From positions 80,712,760 to 80,776,759 of the forward strand of contig CM043948.1 of assembly GCA_014529385.2 (NCBI GenBank): a stretch of 64,000 nucleotides of DNA. Reading direction: 5' to 3'. The notes beneath the pieces were generated by a model. That model was not told the DNA's origin. It ran no database searches and saw nothing but the letters and a program-made list of their open reading frames with translations. The first letter of the stretch is position 1. Each line of letters opens with the position of its first letter. Below are positions 58,008 to 64,000 of this stretch, piece by piece. The stretch comes from Adiantum capillus-veneris. Its lineage: Eukaryota; Streptophyta; Polypodiopsida; Polypodiales; Pteridaceae. The position numbers and the translations under genes are program-made.

Positions 58008-58423
58008 CAAGGTTGCATCCGTACGCACGTACGGATCTGTACAGTACGGTACAGCCGTACGGTATGGTTCCATACGTACGGATAGGTAGTGTACGCAGTT
58101 TTTTTTTTTCCCCCTCTCACAATTTTTTTTTTTTTGGTTTTTTTGTTTTTTAAGGGACATCTTGCCATTGGGCAATGGACTAAAGTTTATTGAAGCAGTA
58201 TCTAATGGACATTGAAGCAGTATCTAATGGATGTTTGAAGTAGTATCTATGTCTAGACTCTATGTAGTTCCTAGTATGTATAGGCTGAAAAAGGCTAAAG
58301 TCACTATTCTTTTTGTTGTTACAAATGTTACGTACTGGTCACGTACCTTAAAGGCCGATCCGTACAGAAGTATGTACCTTACGTACTGCTTACGTACCGT
58401 ACACTCCGTACCTTTCCACCTTG
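58008..58423. mobile_element. hAT-like MITE (416 bp, non-autonomous)
   Basis: Begins CAAGGTTGCATCCGTACG and ends CCGTACCTTTCCACCTTG, so the inverted termini share CAAGGT and a more loosely matched inner part. Both subterminal regions are packed with CGTACG/GTACGG palindromic words. An 8-bp duplication flanks it, the size made by hAT transposases. It encodes nothing. Runs of T and C lie in the middle (58100-58155). Confidence 0.8.
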
Positions 58424-58431
58424 GAGAGTGG
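58424..58431. repeat. MITE target-site duplication, right (GAGAGTGG)
   Basis: Matches 58000-58007. Confidence 0.85.
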
Positions 58432-58754
58432 TAGTTTATGAAGAGGAGATTGTGTATTAGACCGAGAGGTAAACAATGTGGAATACCTACCAGAACCCTT
58501 TCCAAAACATTTGTTCGAACCATTTGAGTGAACTCATATTCTGGCCATTATGGATGTGCTAACGAATCCACATCGACACAATTTTGTGACGAGAAGGGAT
58601 ACGACATAATTCCTATTCAGATAGTATCTATAGAACAGATTGAGGAACAACAAGTTTTCTCTGATCATTACTATGATGCCATTGATGATATAGAAGAGGA
58701 AACACTTCAAGAGGGGAGACAATGGATTTTCCTGTCTCTTATGCTAACAGACAG

Positions 58755-59347
58755 CTAAACCTAGCGGAAAAGAACTACACCACAACCGAAAGGGAAGGCC
58801 TTGGAATGGTTATGCGGTTAAGAAATTCCAACACTACTTATTAGCCGATAAGTTTGTCTTTATTGTAGACCACCAACCCTTACTATATTTGGTAAGCAAG
58901 CCATGCAACATGGGAAGAATAGTAAGATGGTTTATCATCTTACTAGAGTTTGATTTTACAGTGGTAATCAAGAAGGGCACCATGCACCACAGAGCAGATC
59001 ACCTGTCGAGGATCACTTCGGAGGAACCTCCGCAAGGAGTAGATGATGGTTTGTCAGATGCTTATCTGTTCTCAGTAGAAATGATTCCTAGATGGTCGGA
59101 AGACCTTGTCTCTTTGATGACCATCGCTCAAGCAGATTCAGAGATTCCACGTCCAATTACACCACGACTGATAGAGCAATCATCCCTATATCAATTGCTG
59201 GTTAGAAGGTTGTATCGGAAAAACAAAGATGGGATTCTACTTTGGTGCATTAGCCCTGAGGAACAAGCAAACTACTTGAATCAAACTCATACCACGGTAG
59301 TAGGAATTCATTTTGCGGAAGATCAAACCTTGCAAAGATTAACCTAG
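58755..59347 (+). pseudogene. G4 RNase H and start of integrase
   Basis: NLAEKNYTTTEREGLGMV, then after a shift KFQHYLLADKFVFIVDHQPL, VSKPCNMGRIVRWFIILLEF, VIKKGTMHHRADHLSRI (end of RNase H). Then a linker and LVRRLYRKNKDGILLW and TTVVGIHFAEDQTLQRL, the H..H part of the integrase zinc domain. The segment 58889-59347 is one open frame. Confidence 0.8.
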
Positions 59348-59947
59348 TTTACTGGCCAACTATGAAACGGGATGTTCATGTCTATGCAAACAATTATTCC
59401 CAGTGTAAGGAAAAAGAAGTCATTCCACATACCACATTCTTCAAGATCTCTGTTATCCCAAGATGGAGTAGATATCTGGTAGAATATCTGACAAATGGGA
59501 AATTCCCTGAAGACATTAGTAAGAGCGATCAAGACTAAAGCAACCAATTATGTGATGATCAGTCATCAACTCTATAGACGAGGGAAGGACCAACAGCTTA
59601 GACTTGTGCCAACGAGGATAAATATCTTCCTATCTTAGAACAAGCGCACGCCAGTCTTGCAAGAGGTCATTTCTCCCACGAAACCACAGCTAGAGCTATC
59701 TTGATGGCTGGTATTTGGTTGCCAACTCTGTTTGCTGATGCCAAAAAACTTGTTCGACGATGCGACTCTTGTTAACGAGCAAAAATGCCAACTAGAATCG
59801 ACAATATGCCATTGCGACCTATGATGGGAGCACGTGCATTTTCCACGTGGGGTATACACTTTGTTGGTCCAATACAACCACTGCATATAAAACTCAGACG
59901 CAATACATTATCGTGGCCACAGATTACTTCCCCAAATGGGTCAAAGC
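59348..59947 (+). pseudogene. G4 integrase zinc domain and core start
   Basis: VYWPTMKRDVHVYANNYSQC, then broken text, then RGHFSHETTARAILMAGIWL, ADAKKLVRRCDSC (second zinc-like part), MPLRPMMGARAFSTW and GIHFVGPIQP near 59850 (first catalytic D changed to H). ATDYFPKWVKA follows. The gene is cut here by the hAT element. Two zinc-domain-like stretches in a row suggest a local duplication or recombination. Confidence 0.65.
59940..59947. repeat. hAT target-site duplication, left (GTCAAAGC)
   Basis: Pairs with GTCGAGAAGC at 62928-62937, which has a two-base insertion and one change. Joining the flanks restores the integrase phrase around WV-x-AKATRKNNAR. Confidence 0.6.
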
Positions 59948-60369
59948 CGTAGTTTTTTCATACATCAACCACACATCGGACGCACACGGATACGGAAGAA
60001 CAACCTACATACTACACCACCATGTTTAAAACTTTATACACAAACACAAAACCATAGAAACTTTAGAATTTAGAGACTAGCTTGTTGCTCAATCTGCACA
60101 TCGTACAGTAAATACACCAATCAATCAGTGACCATGTGCCAATCAGGCATGTAGACAAAAGAACAAAAAGTAGAGAGATGGAGCCTCAAAGTAATGAAGT
60201 AACCTTCAAACAAAAAGGAGTCACGACTGTAGAAGCAACACAAAAAACATTCAGGAGTGTAGTCTCTTGAATCCAAAACATAAGTAGAGACTAGAGGCTA
60301 GAATCTAAATTGTAGAAACAACAATGAACACCATAAGTAATGGTCCAACACCATAAGTAGGCGGCCAAG

Positions 60370-61420
60370 TGCAGTGAGCTCTAACTCTCACCATAGCTCA
60401 CATCCTCATCGTCATCACCATCATCCTCATCCTAGTCCAAGTCCTCGTCCTCGTCCTCATCCTCATCCTCATCACCACCAACTGAGCATGATGTCCCAAT
60501 ATGACTAGTACCAACAATGGAAATAGTCTCTATCGCATCTGTAGTACTCTCTGCAATGACCTCCTAAATCTCTTGCAAGGCAAGCAAGCGGTCCTCCCTT
60601 GAGCATTTCCAGTGTGACCTCCATTCTCTCATAGCCGCGCTCTTTGATTTTGGATATGAGCCTCAAGTTTGTGTGTATGTACACAAGCTTCTCTGTATGA
60701 GATGGGAGTAGCCTATTTCTTCTCTTGGAATGAATGAGAGAGAAGGTGCTCCAATAATTTCTCACATGGAAAGGTACATGTCCCTTGAGAAAGCACCCTC
60801 ATAGCAAGAGCTTGCAAAGCGGGTGTGCAAGCCCCGGAAGTTTCCCACCATTTCACTCCCTCCTACATCCTATTTTAATCTTTTGCAATTATATGAGCAA
60901 ATGACTTTCTTTCAGCTTTATAAATGTCAAACTCATCAATTAGGGTGCCTTGCAAGGTCAAATTGCCCTTCATGTACCTTTCCAAGAATGTCATCCATCC
61001 TTAATGCACCTCGCCATCACTTTCTTACCCTCTTTCTCACCATATAGGATGCAACATGTATCCAACAACATGTAACGGTGCGTGCAACATTTTCCATCTT
61101 TCAATGCATAGATCCCTAATCTCTCTCATCTTTGCAGCATCAATGCATTGCATGTTTTCAATTTGCTCTACCATGCGATCTGTAAGCTCATACATGCGCC
61201 CCATGGGTGGCTCCTTCCCTATCAGCCAAACGGAGAATTTTCAAAATGGGAACACAAATTTTCAAAATCAGCCTAGCCTCTTGCCAAAAGGATGCATTAA
61301 ACACAATGTTCGAGACCTCGATAGCCTTTTCAGTCTTGGATGTTGGATCTCTTCATCTTCACAAATTTTTCATCAATCATAAGCTTGCGCATACCTTGCA
61401 TGCATCTCTCATCCACAAGA
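60370..61420 (-). pseudogene. hAT transposase C-terminal part
   Basis: On the minus strand, MGRMYELTDRMVEQIENMQC (about 61140-61200), IDEFDIYKAERKSF (about 60900-60945), then ERNWS-like NYWSTFSLIHSKRRNRLLPS and KLVYIHTNLRLIS (60650-60760). The last two are the signature of the hAT dimerisation domain. An acidic or basic repeat tract (GATGAG/CATCCTC units) lies at 60400-60480. Several stops. Confidence 0.75.
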
Positions 61421-61425
61421 TTGGC

Positions 61426-62065
61426 TTACATGATAAAGTAGTACGCAAATCGAGTAGCTGACGGCTTCACCAAGTCGTTCTTGCTAAGTTGCCAAAACAA
61501 TGCCAACACAGTAGACTTTCTTGTCACAAATGTGACAATCTTTGTTACATCCTCAAGAACTTTTGCAACCCAAGCAATCTTGCCAATGTCCTCAAACAAA
61601 AGGTCCAAGCAATGGCAAGCACATTTGGTAAAAAAAAATGTGTTTCCACTCTTTTTCAATCATCTCCCCAGCACCAACACAATTGGTTGCATTGTCCATG
61701 CATACATGTACAACATTTGCTTGGCCAACCTCTCTGACAACCTGTTTGAGATGCTTAAAAATGAATTCTGATGTCTTTGGGTCCCCAAGTGTGTCTACAG
61801 CTTTCAAAAACACTGACCCATAAATAGAGCATGCAAGAAAGTTAATGATAGGCCTGCGCCTAGTGTCAGACCATCTATCACACACAATAAAGCATCCATG
61901 TCTTTTCCATTTCTCGCGCACACCCATGATCTCAGTCTTTACGCATTTGACTCCCTCATTCAATTTTGTGGTGCGCAAAGCATAGTAAAAGGGGGAACAT
62001 ACGAAGGACCTGCTTGTCCAACCGCTTTCACCATATGCAAAAAGTAAGGGCTCCTTACTTTCCAT
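61426..62065 (-). pseudogene. hAT transposase core (DUF659-like)
   Basis: GCFIVCDRWSDTRRRPIINF (first catalytic D region), LKAVDTLGDPKTSEFIF, VVHVCMDNATNCVGAGEMIE (second D, DNA-x-N motif). After a frameshift near 61640: CACHCLDLLFEDIGKIAWVA and FVTRKSTVLALFWQLSKNDL with KPSATRFA. This is the catalytic RNase H-like fold of hAT transposases with its inserted helical domain. Confidence 0.8.
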
Positions 62066-62550
62066 GTAGGAACATCCTCAGCATAAAAAAAACTGTGCAA
62101 GGCTTGATCTACTTGCTTCCGTGCTTGCAAGCCAAATGCACTTGCCAAACCCCCTTGCGCAACCTTCCTCTTCTTGCGTGAGGACCCCACATGGGACCTG
62201 GAAGAACCACTTACATTAGTCCTTCCCTTAGCATGCGTACTCATTGAAGCACTTCCTTGAGCTTGAGAGGCATCTCCTTCCAAATCATTGACCAATGCAT
62301 CTACAAAAGCAGCTCTATCTTCTTCCTCCCGCCTTGCATCTGCACTAACAATCTCTACAACATCGGCTAGAGCCTCATCACATGGGCCTCCCACACCATG
62401 GCCAGCAATGCCTAGTATATGTGTACAGATACGCAAAGGACCACCATCCCATGAATGCCCACAAAAATCACATTTGCAAGTCCATTTTCCTTTTGGGAGG
62501 CCCTTCACTTACTGCACATATTGCCACTCGGGACGCTTGGTTCGGCCCAT
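61960..62550 (-). pseudogene. hAT transposase N-terminus with BED-type zinc finger
   Basis: Likely start ATG at 62550 (MGRTKRPEWQYVQ), an in-frame TAA at about 62509-62511, then KGKWTCKCDFCGHSWDGGPL and RICTHILGIAGHGVGGPC, a BED-type DNA-binding finger. A Ser/Ala-rich linker with a basic patch (SSRKKRKVAQGGL) that could act as a nuclear localisation signal follows, then the helical lead into the core (ALHSFFYAEDVPTWKV). It overlaps the core in another frame at 61960-62065 because of a shift. Confidence 0.78.
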
Positions 62551-62927
62551 CTGCTCAGTTTCTTTGCTCTCGCAAGAAAGAGTCACGCCACGCGATGGTT
62601 TAGGGCTCGTGGGCACGGGAGAAGTTGGAGGACCAAGTTGAGCAAGAGAGGGCGAGACCCGAGACTTGAGAGGATGGGCTTGCCGTCAACTCTCACGCTC
62701 CCCGAGTCTTTGCAGTGCCTGCATCCACCTTACAAAGAGCTGCGAACAGTAAACAGAGAGTCGATTATGCTCGCGCGGCCAAAAAACCAAACCCGTTATA
62801 ATTTGCCCCAATTTTTTACTTTCGCTGGCTGATCGTACGAAATGCCATTCCGTACTCTGTTCAAACCCGTACCCGTATCCGTACGGAAGGGTGGTTGGGC
62901 TATTGGAAGCGTCCGAAAAAGACTATG

Positions 62928-63660
62928 GTCGAGAAGCAAAAGCCACTAGGAAGAACAATGCTCGAAGCACTATCGCATTTCTATAAGAGTGCATATTTAC
63001 GCAGTACGGACTTCCTATTAAGATTGTAAGTGATTGAGAGACACATTTCCTCGGTGATAGAACATTTGTTGACTGAGTTTATGGTGATCCATAACAAATC
63101 TGCACCCTATCATCTTTAAGCGAATGGCCAAGCCGAGCATACAAACAAGATCTTAAGCTCAATGCTTACTAAGATTGTAAGCTCGGGAAGAACTGATTGG
63201 GAAATGAATCTTCATTCAGCTTTGTAGGCTTATAGAGTGTCATTCAAAATGGCTTTGAACGCCACTCTCTTTAACTTGATCTATGGGCTCAACGCTATAC
63301 TGCACATGGAATTCTTATTGCCAACCCTCAAAGTTGCACACGAGTTAGAATGGAAGGGTCACGAGTTGTCAATAGGACTTCAGGACTTGGAATGGTTAGA
63401 TGAACAAAGACTAACGGCCATAGCACATATATATGCCTAGAAAAGGAAACAAAAACAGTTCTTTGATTTACACTTGTTCACAAAGATCTTCAAACAGGGA
63501 GATTTGGTATTAGTTCACTCGCTGAAACAACACATCCCTAAATTCAAGAAAAAGGGACACGGTCCTTTTGTAATCGAGAATGTTTTGCCAAGCGGGGCAC
63601 TTAAACTGGCCGCCTTAGATGGGAAATTATAGAGGATTGGGTTAGTGGATGTCATCTTCA
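62928..63660 (+). pseudogene. G4 integrase core end and C-terminus
   Basis: Resumes after the hAT element: AKATRKNNARSTIAFL-like text, the YGLPIKIVSD-like second-D region (62990-63035), LQANGQAEHTNKILSSML (catalytic E, about 63117-63165), YRVSFKMALNATLFNLIYGL (63228-63290), then the C-terminal barrel VLVHSLKQHIPKFKKKGHGP and IENVLPSGALKLAALDG (63508-63620). Multiple frame breaks. Confidence 0.75.
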
Positions 63661-64000
63661 GAATACCATTTGCGATTGACTAATGATCTTTTGCAAGAAT
63701 GCATGCAGCAAAAGAACGAAAGCTTAAACTACAACAAGTAATTGAGGAGGCTCAAGAAGAAGCACAAATTCGGATTTTGAAGAGAAAACCCACAATGCGA
63801 CCAATTCCTGAAGTTTTGCCAATCAATACTCTTCAGATTCACCATCACTACTTTACTCAGTCTTTAGAAGAAGATGAAGTGGAAACAGATGATGAATGAC
63901 TAGATGGATTGGACATGAGGATAACAGTTACCTTGAAAGATGGGTTTAGAGTCAAAGCACTAGCTAACACAGGTGCATGGCTCAATGTTGTCAACTATTC
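63661..64000 (+). pseudogene. Sequence after G4 integrase with a retropepsin-like start (partial)
   Basis: An open, Gln/Glu-rich frame at 63699-63896 (KERKLKLQQVIEEAQEEAQI) ends in an acidic EEDEVETDDE. Then VTLKDGFRVKALANTGAWLN resembles the active site of a retropepsin (D-T-G-A) with D changed to N. The window ends here. It could be a second Ty3 element in tandem or a rearranged part of G4. Confidence 0.45.

Larger units (their letters stand above)
59948..62927 (-). mobile_element. hAT-family DNA transposon, defective
   Basis: 2.98 kb inserted in the G4 integrase. The termini are roughly inverted (CGTAGTTTTTTC at the left; CATAGTCTTTTTC on the other strand at the right), with GGATACGG/CCGTATCCGTACGG words near both ends. 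On the minus strand it encodes a BED-type zinc finger, the DUF659-like hAT core and the hAT C-terminal dimerisation block. Reading frames are broken. Confidence 0.78.
56881..63660 (+). mobile_element. Ty3/gypsy relic G4, split by a MITE and a hAT element
   Basis: Plus-strand remains in normal order: gag-like repeats, retropepsin (57540-57880), RNase H (58755-59010), integrase zinc region and core start (59340-59940), then, past the hAT element, the integrase end (62938-63660). RT is almost wholly missing. Many stops. It differs from G1-G3 in sequence and carries no LTR that I can define. Confidence 0.75.

Noticed and set aside
60400-60480. Acidic-repeat protein from CATCCTC/GATGAG units
   Set aside because: A short simple repeat within the decayed hAT element, with stops in all useful frames nearby.
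56881-63660. Endogenous pararetrovirus instead of a Ty3 element
   Set aside because: An integrase with zinc domain and C-terminal barrel is present and no movement protein is seen. This fits Ty3/gypsy.

Overview
This window is nuclear DNA of a land plant with a large, repeat-rich genome. The evidence is a spliced host gene with GT-AG introns (an ATH-type ABCA transporter), Ty3/gypsy elements with an initiator-tRNA-Met primer site, a Tat-like Ty3 element with two RNase H domains (a plant lineage), plant-type LINEs and a hAT transposon. A fern or other seed-free plant is my best guess from the look of the LINEs. That is inference, not proof.

Layout. 1-4158: 3' part of LINE family A (copy A1, + strand), inserted in opposite orientation into the reverse transcriptase of a minus-strand Ty3 element (G1, 4159 to about 8440). 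8461-11190: patchwork of LINE B, copia and LINE A-like relics. 11545-32130: ten exons of an ABCA transporter gene on the minus strand, in frame with one another, whose introns are full of transposons. The largest intron interval (13276-29366) holds a chromovirus remnant, a deleted minus-strand Ty3 copy (G2, 16831-20239, TSD GTGAC), a LINE B copy with all its domains (B1, 22239-27260) lying between (CT)n tracts, an LTR relic rich in telomere-like motifs, and a LINE C relic. 32720-35703: two more LINE B pieces (B2, B3).

35704-55600 is a multi-level nest. LINE A copy A2 sits in the ORF1 of LINE B3, and its endonuclease segment is tandemly repeated (five copies). The fifth copy is split by Ty3 element G3 (39864-55020, 5-bp TSD CACGC/CAGGC), whose integrase is split by a Tat-like Ty3 element T1 (44547-53264, 4-bp TSD ACGC). 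The LTR pairs differ by about 4 percent (G3) and 3 percent (T1) by eye, which agrees with the nesting order. 56880-63660: another Ty3 relic (G4, + strand), split by a 416-bp hAT-like MITE (58008-58423, 8-bp TSD GAGAGTGG) and by a broken hAT transposon (59948-62927).

The most interesting system is LINE family B. It has an ORF1 resembling the L1-ORF1p type (coiled coil plus RRM/CTD-like region), an ORF2 with endonuclease and YADD reverse transcriptase, a C-terminal PCNA-binding-like motif (QRRIKDFF in B2, QRQITDFF in B1), and a 3' end followed by (TC)n instead of poly(A). B1 and a 5'-truncated copy next to it lie in (CT)n tracts, which suggests targeting of, or propagation through, TC microsatellites.

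Almost every transposon ORF carries frameshifts or stops. Only the ABCA exons look like an intact host gene, and that gene runs off the window at one or both ends. I found no rRNA, tRNA gene or CRISPR array.
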